This document shows, one piece after another, positions 12,135-23,194 of a stretch of DNA of 64,000 nucleotides. Position 1 is the stretch's first letter. The number at the start of each line of letters is the position of its first letter. Origin of the DNA: Combretum micranthum (Eukaryota > Streptophyta > Magnoliopsida > Myrtales > Combretaceae); NCBI GenBank assembly GCA_024138025.1, contig JAMXBD010001203.1, positions 248,001 through 312,000 of the forward strand, read 5' to 3'. The position numbers were made by a program, and so were the translations under genes. The notes under the pieces were generated by a model, which was not told the DNA's origin, made no database searches, and saw only the letters and a list, made by a program, of their open reading frames with translations.

Positions 12135-12846
12135 AAGGTGGGTAAGTGGGTTAAACGGGCCAACTCGGCCCGGCCCACTTTGGCTCGTGGGTTAAATAGG
12201 CTAAAAAATTTTGGACCACTTTAAAAACGGGCCAAAATTGCCTGACCCTAACCCAACTCACTTTAGCCTGTGGGTTAAACGGGCCAGCCCACTTTTTAAC
12301 CCTTTTAACCCACTTACATATTTTGTGAGTTAAATGGGTCAAGTTGACCCATTTAACTTATTTATACTAATTAAATAAGATATATATAATAAAAAAGAGA
12401 GTTTTATAAGATTATATATTAATGATTAATTTCATTATTATTTTAATTACTTTTTATATAAAAATAAGTTTTCTAAAATAACTTATTAGATAATATATTT
12501 CATTTAAAATAATAATATATATTTTATAAAATTTTATGGTGCATGTGCATCAATTTGTCATTTTTTGTTATAATTAACACATAAATTTAATCTCAAGTAT
12601 AAAAAATCTCAAGAATAACCTTCATTAATACATATTTACCATATAATTATTTATTTTATTTTTATAAAAGTGGGTTGGTGGGTCAACCCACTTAATCCGC
12701 GGGCTAGCCCACCTTGGCCCGCGAGTTAAGTGGGTTGGGTAAAATTAACCCACTTTTAAACGGGCTAAAAAAAGCTGACCTTAACCTGTTTTTAAAATGG
12801 GTTAAATGGGCTGACCCGTGGGCCATAGCCCATTTGTGCAGCTCTA
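12135..12846. mobile_element. Non-autonomous hAT-like DNA transposon
   Basis: The left end reads AAGGTGGGTAAGTGGG. The reverse complement of the right end reads TAGAGCTGCACAAATGGG, giving a terminal inverted repeat of the hAT type (YARAGSTG consensus). ATTACCA lies on both sides (12128-12134 and 12847-12853). That is 7 of the 8 bp expected for a hAT target duplication; the eighth base differs. Both arms are full of subterminal GGGTTAA and GGGCC motifs in opposite orientation, while the core (about 12360-12660) is very AT-rich. There is no transposase, so it depended on another element. Confidence 0.8.
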
Positions 12847-12909
12847 ATTACCATACAAACACAAAAGGTGTTTAGTGGTTAAAACCTTAACTTGGAACAC
12901 TGGAATACC

Positions 12910-14421
12910 AGATTAATTTTATTTGAGGTACTTAAACTTTTTTGATATAATAGTTTTATATCTAAACAAAATTTTGATCCATAAAAATATCTAAACTTTT
13001 TAAATCATCAATCCACAGTACTTTTAGCCGAAATCTAGCTAAAAATCCGGTGATATGTTAATGTGGCATAGAATTTATGTTAAAAAATATATTTTAATTT
13101 CTACTTCGATATTTTTTTACTTTTCTTTCACTTATCCCCCTCTCTTTCTCCTCATAGGCCCAAAATTTCTCTCTCTACTCTCTGTAAATTCAAAAACCTA
13201 GATCACAAACACTAATGATCACTTAACTTTTAAAAACTATAATCTTGATTATGGAAAAAAAAATAAAAATCCCATCTTGATTAGCAAATCCCTATTAAAG
13301 CATAAAAATTCCATCTCGAAAAGTAAAAAAGTAATCATTACTGAACTTTTAAAAATTATAATCTTAGTATGGTATAAACTAATTGTTTCTAATTCATCTT
13401 CTCTTCCTTTGATCTGATTCGTCTGGCTGTAGCTGTTGGGTCAGGAATGGGTTTCTCATATCATATGTTCGTGAAAGGCAAAGCTGATTGTTCACGGGGA
13501 AAATTGTCTCCAATTGGACCCTTTTAGTTTTAGTTTTTTAGATGATGCGAGGACTAGGAGTTTAAAATTTTTGTCTTGTTTCATATCAAGATCAACCCAA
13601 ATATGCTTTACGTTTGTTAAAAAAAAAAAAAAAATATTCCTTTCACATGGGTAAGCCAAACCTAACGCTCCTGTCAATTAAATTGTACTATACTATGACC
13701 ACATCTATTGATTTTCGATTCGCTGTCTTTTATACATTTTTTCCCCTTTCTCAAGTCACATGATCAACTCCTGCCAGAGCCAGATTAACAAATTATTATT
13801 GTAATTGTCGTGTCTGTTAGTCATATCATATCTTATGGTTTTTAAGTGGAAAATGGCACCGGTGGTGTTGGTTCTCCACGGGATTTGATGTCGAGCTCGG
13901 AGAGTATGGGTTAATGGGTTGGTTCACTGATTGACTCAACAAGTAAGATCTTTCGGTTTTGAGTTGTGTGGTTATGAATCTAGTTCGACGACGGAGGTCG
14001 CTGTTTGGTGTGTGTGGAGGCCGAAATAGGTTTGCTACTTGATTGGACTTGATTGTTTCCAACTTGTCACTTGGAATTGTTTTGATTTTTTCTTTTTTGT
14101 TTTTTGTTTTTGTTTTTTAAAGGAGGAGGAGGGGAGAGAAGGGGGAAAGAGAGAGACGTTAAAGGAGAAAAGAAAAAGATGAGAGAGAAAAGTAAGAAGA
14201 AAAAAAAAAAAAGAAAAGAAGCGATAAATGCCAACCAAGAAATTTTTTTTAATATAAATTATATGCCACGTTTGCATATCGCCGGATATTTGGCCAGATT
14301 TCGGTCAAATGTATCATGGATGAAATATTTAAAAAATTTATATATTTTTGTGGAATAAATTTTTTTTAGGTACAAAATTGTTATATTAAAAAATTCTTGT
14401 ACCATTGAAGAAATTAAATCC
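12910..14421. mobile_element. Mutator-like element, long terminal inverted repeats
   Basis: The first roughly 200 bp match the reverse complement of the last roughly 200 bp. Left blocks include ATTTGAGGTAC, AAAAATATCTAAACTTTTTAAAT, GCCGAAATCTAGC and CCGGTGATATG. Right blocks, reversed, include CAATGGTAC, AAAAATATATAAATTTTTTAAAT, ACCGAAATCTGGC and CCGGCGATATG. Flanks TGGAATACC (12901-12909) and TAGATTACC (14422-14430) agree at 7 of 9 bases, as expected for a decayed Mutator-type 9-bp duplication. Length and structure parallel 19505-20980. The core is more GC-rich and gene-like than the surroundings. No transposase frame is visible. Confidence 0.78.
13826..14062 (-). pseudogene. Possible captured gene fragment in the Mutator-like element
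   Basis: A 78-codon frame on the minus strand encodes a basic, proline- and serine-rich peptide (RPPHTPNSDLRRRTRF, then NPYSPSSTSNP). I do not recognise a family. The base composition is clearly more GC-rich than either flank, with words such as GTCGAGCTCGG and TCGACGACGGAGGTCG, which looks like host coding or leader sequence. It lies between the element's inverted repeats, the position of captured sequence in Pack-MULEs. Capture is an inference, and the frame itself may be a chance opening in GC-richer DNA. Confidence 0.35.
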
Positions 14422-15009
14422 TAGATTACCTAATTCAAATCTCATGGAAGCGGGGTCAGGGAGTTATCTTTCACGTAGTATGAGCAATTATCTATCCCTT
14501 CTTTTGCCCCCCTTTTTTTTCTTTCAAATGTATTTGATGGGTTTAAATTAAATATGTTTGTATTACAGTGAGATATTATAGCATTTACATGATCATAATA
14601 GTCATTTTTTATTAAAAAATTATTGAATAACCATTATTTACTTATCTTATGAATGACAATTTTAATATTGAAATAATTTTTTTTTCCAAAATATAATCAT
14701 TTAAAGAAAATTTTGAAAATAAAAATTTTATGAAAATTCGATTTCATTTTATAATAATATTAATCCTATTATAATCTTTAGTAAAATGTACAGATTGTTT
14801 GTTAATAGGGAGGTAGGGTTTTCGGCCAAAAAAAAAAGATAGGGAGGTAGGGTGAGAAGGTCTATGTTTTTAGGATTATGGCTTCTAGTCCTCAATAATT
14901 GCATAGCTAGGACCGACGCAAGTAATTAATTTTTATTTATTAATTATTCCTTTTAAAGAAGAAGAAAAAAAACTTATACCAAATTTAAAGGGAAATAGTA
15001 AACTGTACT

Positions 15010-15420
15010 CAGTCGTATATAGGTCGATAAGGCACGGTGAAATTAGCAATACGTTTGAATGTTGTAGTTGACCATTGTGGTCAAAATTGAATTTGACTTG
15101 GAATAGTCTCAAATTTCCCATCATTAGATACATCGCACAAGTGGAGCACCTTTTCCTATCCAAAGGAAAGACAAAATCGTGCGTGAATCCTAACAATAAT
15201 TAATTAATGTTCCCAACGTGATCAATTAGGAGAGTACGTGGTAGCTTCTTCACTCTCTTGGATTGTACGCGAAGTAACGACAATTTCCAACCACTGGCCC
15301 AAAAAATAAAAATAAAAATAAAAATAAAAAACAAAAGGACAATTTTCAACCTGTAAGGACTTTTGTATAGTAATTACTTTTGTGTTGTGAAAGGAAGAAT
15401 TAACAATCATCAACATCAAC
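15010..15420 (+). promoter_or_regulatory. W-box block, copy 1
   Basis: The block includes GTTGACC (W-box core TTGACC at 15068-15073), AATTTGACTTGG, a CACAAGTGGAGCA segment, CCCAACGTGATCAATTAGGAGAG and CACTCTCTTGG. Three other copies occur at 17150, 50940 and 61735. W-boxes bind WRKY factors in plant promoters, and conservation across four copies suggests the block was once upstream of a duplicated gene. That role is an inference, since no gene remains beside it. Confidence 0.45.
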
Positions 15421-15429
15421 TTGCCGCTG

Positions 15430-16260
15430 ATTCACATTATCTTATTTGATTATGACATTCATAAGTGTTAGCAATTATCGATAACCAAACTAACATCATT
15501 TGTGGATTGGTTCTAAATCAGGAACCAAGCTAACTCATTATCAATGATTTTTGAACCAAAGACCAACTTATGAATGATAGGTTCTTATGGTTTTATCTTT
15601 TAAAATTGCATGATCTAGTGGTTTTAAAACTATTAGTTTAAGAATAGACTAGAGAACTGGTGATTTTCATGGTTCAATTATATAAAAGTTAAAAAAATAA
15701 ACGAAAAAAGAAGAAAGAAAACCATAAAATATTTTTATTAAAAAATAATTATTTAAACTATTTTTACATGAATGATAAAAATGTATTTTCTATTTATGAC
15801 ATTTAATATGTTGTTATTAATAATAAAAGTAATAAATATATTTAAAATCATGTGTTATTGAGTTTACAAAGATTTTTAACTAAAGTAAATTTTTTCTTCT
15901 AAATAATGGGAGACTTGTATTTGCGTTTGTGAGACTTATTTGTATCTTGAATATTTTATAGTATTGCATTGCTAACATAGCAACTAAAAAAGTGCAAGTG
16001 ATTGCAATGTAAATTTATTTTTTACTAATGAGATATAAACAATTGTTGTTAGGCTCAATGATATTTCAATTTAAAAGTTTGTTTGCATTTTTCTCTTAAA
16101 TTAATTAAAGTTATTTAATTGATTTTTTTTATAATTTCACAGCTCCTAGTTCCAGAGGAACCAGAACCGAACTGGCTCCCATGGGTCTTATTCCAATTCT
16201 AGACTTGAACCGATTGATGACGACGTTTAAACCAAACAATGATGAGTTATATGGTTTGTA
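15430..16260. mobile_element. hAT-like GGTTC-rich element, unit 1 copy
   Basis: The ends are rich in alternating GGTTCT, AACC and CCAGAACCG words (GGATTGGTTCTAAATCAGG on the left, CCAGAACCGAACTGG on the right), with an AT-rich core. That layout is typical of plant hAT non-autonomous elements. A matching copy sits at about 17940-18800 and a more diverged relative at about 45640-46450. No clear target duplication is visible. Confidence 0.5.
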
Positions 16261-16308
16261 CTTGCCAATATTTTTAGATAAGTCATTTGGCTTAGAAAAT
16301 TTTCAGTT

Positions 16309-16685
16309 GGGTAAATTACACCAAAAGCTTTCAATATTTGGAGATAAGTTCATTTAATACATTAACATTTTAAGTGTTTAAGAAATGAATCAATATTTTG
16401 CAAAGTAAATCAAAGGACATATCAACATTTTATAAAGATCATTTAAGGTATTAATGTTTAGATTTAATTTTGATCAAGTTCCCTTAATTTTCATTATTAG
16501 TTGATTTTTAATACCTTATTTAACTCACTTCGAAACATGTTGATTCATCTTTTTAACCAATTAAAATTTTAATATCTTAAATGAACTTATTCCCAAAGGT
16601 TGATTTGTTTTTTATATAACTTAAAACATTGATATCTAAAATGAACTTATCTTTAAATATTGATAAATTTCGATATAATTTACAC
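16309..16685. mobile_element. Palindromic MITE, foldback family copy B
   Basis: It opens GGGTAAATTACACC, contains AAGTTCATTTAA, ATTAACATTTTAAGTG and related modules, then their reverse complements (TTTTTAACCAATTAAAA, AAATGAACTTAT), and ends near ATAATTTACA. It sits at the same place in the duplicated unit as copy C, so it inserted before the duplication. Flanks resemble a decayed duplication of AATTTCAATTA. Confidence 0.8.
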
Positions 16686-17149
16686 AATTTCAATTATTAG
16701 GTTGTTGTGAATTCTTTTCAGCAATATATGAAATAAATGATATAGTAAAAAATGTTTAATAATTTTTTTCACCAACTTACTGTTCTTGAAACTAGACGAG
16801 ACCATAGAGAATAACAACTAGACATAGAGACCCTAAAAAGGCCTATTCATTTACGCAATTCCAATTTAATCCGTCAAAATATGACCAATTTAAGTTTGGA
16901 ATGTTAAAACTGAAATTAGCAGCCATGTTTAACTCCATTGATAAAATATTAGGCCCCTATGTTTTTGGGAAAAAGTATTTGTCAAGGAAACACGCTTTTT
17001 CTTAAAAATAGGGAGGCAGGGTGAGAAGGGTTATGTTTTTAGGATTACGGCTTCTAATCCTTCAATAATTGGATAGCTAAGACCGATACAAGTAATTAAT
17101 TTTTATTTATTTATTATATTCTTTTTAAAGTGTAATACTAAACTATACC

Positions 17150-17372
17150 CGGCCGTATATGTGTCGATAAGGCACCGTGAAATTAGCAGTACGTTTGAAT
17201 ATTGTAGTTGACCACGACAGTCAAAATTGAATTTGACTTGAATAGTCGCAAATTTCCATTATTAGATACATCGCACAAGTGCAGCATCTTTTTCTTTCCA
17301 AAAGAAAGACAAAATCTTGCATGAATCCTAACAATAATTGATTAATATACCCAACGTGATGAATTAGAGAGA
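17150..17372 (+). promoter_or_regulatory. W-box block, copy 2 (left part)
   Basis: It has the same order of motifs as copy 1, including GTTGACC (TTGACC at 17208-17213), AATTTGACTTGAATAGTC, CACAAGTGCAGCA and CCCAACGTGATGAATTAG. Here the block is cut by the MITE that follows; the remainder resumes at about 17750 (ATTAGGAGAGCTC, then CTCTCTTGGATTGTACGCGA). Confidence 0.45.
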
Positions 17373-17749
17373 ATATTATATGTAAATACAGTTTGAAAAA
17401 AAAAATTATATAGAACTAAATTGTGAATAAAATATATATATATGGATAGTATCGCTTTATCGTATCTTGAAGGTGTAATATAATTTTTTTTTTAAAATTA
17501 CACGAGTGTCGCATGTTCAACAACATGCGATACACAATTAGAGTTATATCGTATGTTAGTTATACGTACACCTATTTTCATAAGTTTGTTCGAGTAGGTC
17601 GCTATATTGTATGTTAGAAATGCAATATTTATGTAAATTTTTATGTCCTATCTTCAACATGCGACATAGGAATAGGAGTTTTGTAATTTTTTTCTCTAAT
17701 TTGTATTTATATCATTTTCTCAAAAATATTAGACATGTCTTTCCCCCTT
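17373..17749. mobile_element. CATGCGA-type MITE inserted in unit 2
   Basis: Absent from unit 1, this segment splits the sequence AATTAGGAGAG. Near-identical copies of that word flank it (AATTAGAGAGA at 17362-17372, AATTAGGAGAG at 17750-17760), and the empty site is intact at 15224-15234. The ends share a weak inverted A-rich motif (GAAAAAAAATTA). Inside are repeated short palindromes built on CATGCGA, CGCATG and TATCGTATG. A relative lies at 50555-50938. A duplication of about 10-11 bp suggests the Mutator group. Confidence 0.75.
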
Positions 17750-17939
17750 AATTAGGAGAGCTCTTGGGAGCTCCTTCTCTCTCTTGGATTGTACGCGAGG
17801 TAATGAAAATTTTCAATTACTGGCCCACACAATAAAAAAAGGACAATTTTCAACCAGTAAGGACTTTTTGTATAGTAATTACTTTGAGTTGTGACACTAT
17901 TGAAAGGAAGAATTAACAATCATTAACATCAACTTGTTG

Positions 17940-18800
17940 TTGATTCATATTATCTTGATTATTTTATGATATGACATAAATTGTTAGCAATCACCAATAA
18001 TCAAATTAGATATCATAATGGGTCGGTTCTGAATCAGAAACCAACATAACCCATCAACACCAGTTCTTGAACCGATAACAATCCTGTAGATGGCAGGTCT
18101 AAACTAACGGGTCTTTATAGTTTCACTTTCTAAAATTGCCTGATGTAGTGATTTTGGAACCACGGTTGAAGAATCGATTAGAGAACCGGCCATTCCCATG
18201 TTTCAATACCATAAAAGTAAAAAAAAAAAAAAAAAGAAAAAGAAGACAAGAAAATTATAAAAAAATTGTTATTAAAAAATAAATATTCAAACTATTTTTA
18301 TGCGAATGGTAAAAATATATTTTTTATTTGCGACATTTAATATATTATTATTAACAATACAAGCAGTAAATATATTTGAAATCATATGTTGTTAAGTTTA
18401 TAGAGACTTCTAACTAAAGTAATTTTTCTTTTTTAACAATGTGGGACTTGTATTTGCATTTGTGGGAATTATTTGTATATTAAATATTTTATAGTGTTGC
18501 ATTATTAATATGATAATTAAAAAAGTGCATGTGATTGTAATGTAAAATTTTTTTAACTAATGAGATATAAACAATTATTATTAGGCTCAATGTTATTTCA
18601 ATTTAAAGGTTTGTTTGTATTTTTTTCTTACTTACATGAACTAAATTTATTTAATTTCACAATTCTCGGTTCTAGTTAGAACCAAAACTAAACAGTAGGA
18701 ACCTAGAACCAGATCGGCTCCCATTGGTCCGGTTCTAGTCTAGACCCGAATCGACCTGTGACAATGTTTAAACCAAACGATGATGGGTTCTATGGTTTAT
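17940..18800. mobile_element. hAT-like GGTTC-rich element, unit 2 copy
   Basis: This is the counterpart of 15430-16260, with matching GGTCGGTTCTGAATCAG at the left and GGTTCTAGTTAGAACC and CCCATTGGTCCGGTTC at the right, around an AT-rich core that includes GTGGGACTTGTATTTGC. The right end keeps stronger inverted GGTTCTAG words than the unit 1 copy. Confidence 0.5.
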
Positions 18801-18850
18801 ACTTGCTAATATTATTAGATAAGGCATATGGATTAGAGAAAATTCAATTA

Positions 18851-19222
18851 GGTAAATTACATGAAAAATTTTCAACATTTGGGGATAAGTTCATTTAAAG
18901 TATCAACATTTTGAGTGATTAAAAAATAAATCAAAGTTTTGCAAAGTAAATCAAATGAGATATCAACGTTTTACAAAGTTTATTTAAGGTATTAATGCTT
19001 GGATTTAATTTCGATTAATTTTCCTTAATTTTAGTTATTAGGTAATTTTTAACACTTTATTTAACTCATTTTGGAGAACATTGATTTCTCTTTTTAACCA
19101 CTTAAAACATTGATACCTTAAATGAACTTATCCCTAAACATTACTTTCGTTTTTATATAACTCAAACATTAATACCTTAAAGAAACTTATCCTTAAATAT
19201 TTATACCTTTAGATGTATCACA
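18851..19222. mobile_element. Palindromic MITE, foldback family copy C
   Basis: It starts GGTAAATTACATG and has the same module order as copy B, with right-arm modules TTTTTAACCACTTAAAACATTGATACC and AAATGAACTTATCCC. It occupies the orthologous position in unit 2. The right terminus has decayed. Confidence 0.78.
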
Positions 19223-19784
19223 CAATTTCGATTATTAGTTTGTTGTAAATTCTTTTAAGCAACCTATGAAATAAAATGATATCATAAAAATGCTTTATGT
19301 TTTTAATATGCATAATAAAAGAAAAAAATAGTTAGTAAAATAATTATCACCTATGATTTGGATTTAATTTCCTAATGATTATTTGAGAACTAAAATAGAT
19401 TTAAGGCTAAACATATTATATCATACATAAGTTATTGGTCACTAGCAAAATATAAATAGAACTCCTTACTTGTACACACCTAAATAAGCATCAACACAAG
19501 AGAAGGATAAGTTTCATTTGTGGTACTCAACATTTTTGTTCACATAAATATACTTAAAAAAAAATTTTATAACACAAAAATACTTAAATTTTTAAAATCT
19601 TTCATCTAAAATATATATAGCCAGATTCCGACCTTTTTGGGCCAAAAGCTGACGTAGCAACTTGGAATGATTGAAATAATATTCTTTTCTACTATGTTGC
19701 AATTTTTATTTTCTCTCCCCTCTCTCTTCTCCTTCCTCTCTCTTTCTTCTCTTCTTCTTCTTCTTCCCTCCTCTTCCTCCTCCT

Positions 19785-20330
19785 TCAAAAAAAAAAAAAA
19801 AAATCTTCAAACAAAAAAAAAAGGATTGGATAAAAAAATCTCTCTTCTCTCTACTCTCGCTGTCTCTCTCTCTCTCTCCATTCTCTTTCTTTCTCTCTCT
19901 TATTTCTTCTTCAAATTAAAACAAATGTTGAAAAGGAAAAAAGAAAACCTTGGATCCATCTCTCTCTCTCTCTCTTCTTCTTTCCTCTTATCCTTCAAGT
20001 AAGAAAAAAATCTTGAACAAAAAAAAAAAAAAAAAAGCTTGGATTCATCTCTCCTTCTCTCTCCATTCTCTCTCTCTTCTTCATCCTCTTCTCCTTTAAC
20101 TAAGAAAAAAAAAATCTTGAACCGAAAAAGAAATTTGGATTCATCTTTTTCTTCTCTCTCCTCTCTCTTCCCATTCTCTCTCTCTCTCTTCTTCAACTTC
20201 TTCTTCTTCAAATAAATAAAAAACCTTGAAGCGAAAGAAAAAAACTTGGATTCATCCCTCTCTCTCCATTCTCTCTCTCTCTTCTTCTTTCTTCTTTTTA
20301 TAAAGAAAAAAAAAACCTTGAATCACTACA
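19785..20330. repeat. Degenerate tandem modules in the Mutator-like core
   Basis: Modules of roughly 80-120 bp repeat: an A-run, ATCTTGAAC or CCTTGAA, another A-run, CTTGGATTCATCTC, then CTCTCTCCATTCTCTCTCTC. At least four are visible. Related modules on the other side of the core are inverted (TCGATTCAAG with long T-runs, 20440-20640), so the arms could fold on each other. Confidence 0.75.
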
Positions 20331-20669
20331 ACATACAAACCCAGAAAAAAAAAAGGATCACAAATGTTTTTTTCCCTTAATTTCTAGAGCTCAAATGGAG
20401 CTCCATGTCTGCATCTTGATTGGGAGGAAAAGGCACCTTTTTTTTTTTTTTGCGATTCAAGCTTTTTTTTTTTTTTCGATCCAAGCTTTTTTTTTGTTTC
20501 AAGATTTTTTTTTTTTATTTGAAGAAGAAGAAGGTGTAGGAGGAGGAGGGAAGAAGATCAAGAGACAGAATGGAGAAAGAGAAGAGAGAGATGAAGCCAA
20601 GCTTTTTTTTTTTTTTCGATTCAAGATTTTTTTTTTAGTGAAGAAGAAGAGAAGAAGAGAAGAAGAAGA

Positions 20670-20673
<4 letters not shown>

Positions 20674-20735
<62 letters not shown>
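20674..20735. repeat. (GA)n microsatellite
   Basis: A run of about 30 GA dinucleotides. It creates spurious open frames on both strands (RERERE and SLSLSL). Confidence 0.95.
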
Positions 20736-20741
<6 letters not shown>

Positions 20742-21231
20742 GGGGAAGAGAGCGGAGAGAGGAAATTAAAAAATAATAAATAAATAAAATTCCAATGTGG
20801 CATAAAAATATTATTTTAATCATTTCCCCTTACCACTTCAGCTTTTGGTCGAAAAAAAATGTCAGAATTCGATTTTAGGTAAAAGATTTTAAAACTTTAG
20901 GTATTTTTGTGTTATAAATCTTTTTAGGTTTATTTTTATTACAAACGAAAAAGTTTAGGTACCATGAATGAAACTTACTCCACAAGAGAACTCAAAATGA
21001 GGGATATTATAACATTTAAATATGCTTGCATAAAATGTTTAATAATTATGCGCCTACTTAATGTTCTTGAAACTAGACAACACCGATAGAAAATAACAAC
21101 TAGACTAGAGACCTAAAAAAGCCTATTCACAAATTCCAATTTAATTTGTCAAAATATGGCCGATTTAAGTTAGAAATGTTAAAACTGAAATTAGCAGCTA
21201 TGTATAACCCAATTGATAGAATTTTAGGACC

Positions 21232-23194
21232 CGTTTTTTCCTTAAAAATGTTTTCTTGAAAAGTGGCATATTTTTATATGTTTAGCTATTTCTATGAAAA
21301 TAGTTTCTTTTTTTTTTTTTTTTGTATAAGTTGAAGGTAACCATATATTTGAAGTATAAAAATTAAAAAAAAATACATATATTATATTGAGAAATAAATC
21401 TAATTAAAGGAAAAATATTAAAAAATTAATAATAAATGTCTTTGGATAGCAAATGATTGTTAGATGAGTTTGTAAATCAGTGGAAAAATGACTTATGCTT
21501 TTATATCATGTAAGTTATTTTTCAAAATAACATAAGTTATGACCGAGTCTATGTTTTTCAAAATAAGGGAGAATGTTTTTATTAATTGTCCCACTTTTCC
21601 TTAAGCAAACATGGAAAAATGAAAAGATATTTTTTAAAAAATATTTTTATTAAAACAAACGGGCCTAACTTATATTTGAAAATTTTATTTAAAAATATGA
21701 CCATGAAAACCTTAAACTAACTTTACAAGTTAACTTCCCTCTCTTGATCTTGCAAAATTCCTCACATCAATTTTGTTTTGGTCACCCTTTCCACGTATGA
21801 TCCCCATATTTAGTGAAATAAATTTCAAAGGATCCCTAAAGTGCTATTGTTGTGTCTCTAATTGGCTAGAAATAAAATTTATCTTGTTTTACATAATTTT
21901 CATGGTCTAAACTCCGGATTTGTCTGCAAAATGGAGCATTGTTAAATGTTAAGGATAGGTCGGTAAAAGGAAATTCTAAAATTTTTATAATTATTTAGCT
22001 CAACATTTTAATATTATTAAATAGTTCTTGGAAAGACGACCACAGTGATATAAAGTTAGTTAAAATTGGATAAAAAACAAGGAAGTTGTAACGACTAGAA
22101 TCTAGATTAGGTGGATTTGATCAAAGTTAATGTGAATACGAAAGTGGAAAGTCTTGATGTATGAGTTGCCTTGGATTGAGGATCTTGGAATTGGATGGAT
22201 TAAGATTTAATATTTTACTACGACAAGGAGATTTTAGTATTTTACTGCGTGTCGAATGATCAATTATGAAACCCTATTGACCAATGTATACATTTATCAT
22301 AAAGTGTCACAAACAAGTCATTAAATTGTCGAAACTTAAGCTACATGAGATTTTATTGTGACAATACAAATGCTACAGATCTAATAAGTGGAGTTTCAAG
22401 CTGAAACTAAATTTACTTTAAATTTATATAGCGTATTAAGATAATATATCTAACTCTTATATCATCTTCGTACCATGTCTATAAGGAAATATATGGAAAT
22501 AAAAAATAGAGCATTAGAAAAGGGTATGGATAGCTTAAAAAAGGGTATTATGTTGTCTTGAATATTTTGAAAATTTTAATATTTTACAATATTAAATAGG
22601 ATTAGGAGCAACAGTTGCAATGATATATAGAATAAAAAAATTAGATAAGAAATGAGAAAGATGTGCTACTTTGAAGTTGCTAGTATAAGTTATATAATAT
22701 ATGTAATTTCTACTATTGTATTGGATTTGTTTTTAACTTACTCTCTATGAACAAGTGATGGAATATTTAAGTATTGTAATAATGTAGGCTTAATTTCCAT
22801 CGAAGTGCGTGAGATTTTGTGTTTAGGATATTAGATTTACCACTCCAGCTAGGTATACCCTTTTTTACTGTGGTATTATGGTGTGTTGTGCAACATTGTA
22901 CACCATTCACTTAGTAATTAGAAAACCTTGTGTAACCCTCTATTATGATTATTAAGGAGGATTCAAAAAAATGCATTGATGGTTATCTAGTATATTGCTG
23001 ACAATTTACTTTTTATTTATTCTGATTGATTGATTGTTATTAAATTGATCAAACAGACTATATTATTATTATGCAGAAATAATTGCAAAAATTAGACTTT
23101 GCTACTTGTAATATTTGGACTAGTTGCCCATTTGGCTAATTGTATTCTAATATCATGGCACATGCACTTATACCAATCAAGTAAAGTTTAAGGT
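21232..23194. other. No recognised gene or element
   Basis: AT-rich sequence with T-runs (about 21308-21323) and no coding frame, LTR or inverted repeat that I can support. Confidence 0.4.

Larger units (their letters stand above)
14839..16958. repeat. Tandem duplication, unit 1
   Basis: This unit starts ATAGGGAGGTAGGGTGAG and recurs from 17009 in the same order and orientation. It contains the W-box block (about 15010-15280), a GGTTC-rich hAT-like segment (about 15430-16260), one foldback MITE (16309-16685) and a terminal block that includes TTCTTGAAACTAGAC. It is the shorter and apparently less interrupted copy. No coding frame is conserved between the two units. Confidence 0.88.
19505..20980. 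mobile_element. Mutator-like element with perfect 10-bp duplication
   Basis: CACAAGAGAA lies immediately on both sides (19495-19504 and 20981-20990). The left end GGATAAGTTTCATTTGTGGTAC pairs with the reversed right end GAGTAAGTTTCATTCATGGTAC. The inverted repeats extend for about 200 bp (TTATAACACAAAAATAC, then GGCCAAAAGCTGA on the left against GACCAAAAGCTGA reversed on the right). The core is an unusual array of CTCT/poly-A modules on the left and their purine-rich reverse on the right. A 9-11 bp duplication with long inverted repeats is diagnostic of the Mutator superfamily. No transposase is encoded. Confidence 0.92.
17009..21231. repeat. Tandem duplication, unit 2 (enlarged by insertions)
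   Basis: It follows unit 1 directly and repeats its content from ATAGGGAGGCAGGGTGAG to the block TTCTTGAAACTAGAC near 21065 and TTAGCAGCTATG near 21192. It is about 2.1 kb longer because of a roughly 375-bp insertion (17373-17749) and a 1,476-bp Mutator-like element (19505-20980) with adjoining sequence. Many substitutions separate the two units, so the duplication is old. Confidence 0.88.

Noticed and set aside
14035..14358. Lysine- and phenylalanine-rich frames on both strands
   Set aside because: Due to purine/pyrimidine runs in the inner arms of the 12.9-kb Mutator-like element.
19606..20823. Open frames of 60-124 codons on both strands (RERERE-, SLSLSL- and FFFF-rich)
   Set aside because: They are produced by GA/CT microsatellites and A/T runs inside the Mutator-like element.
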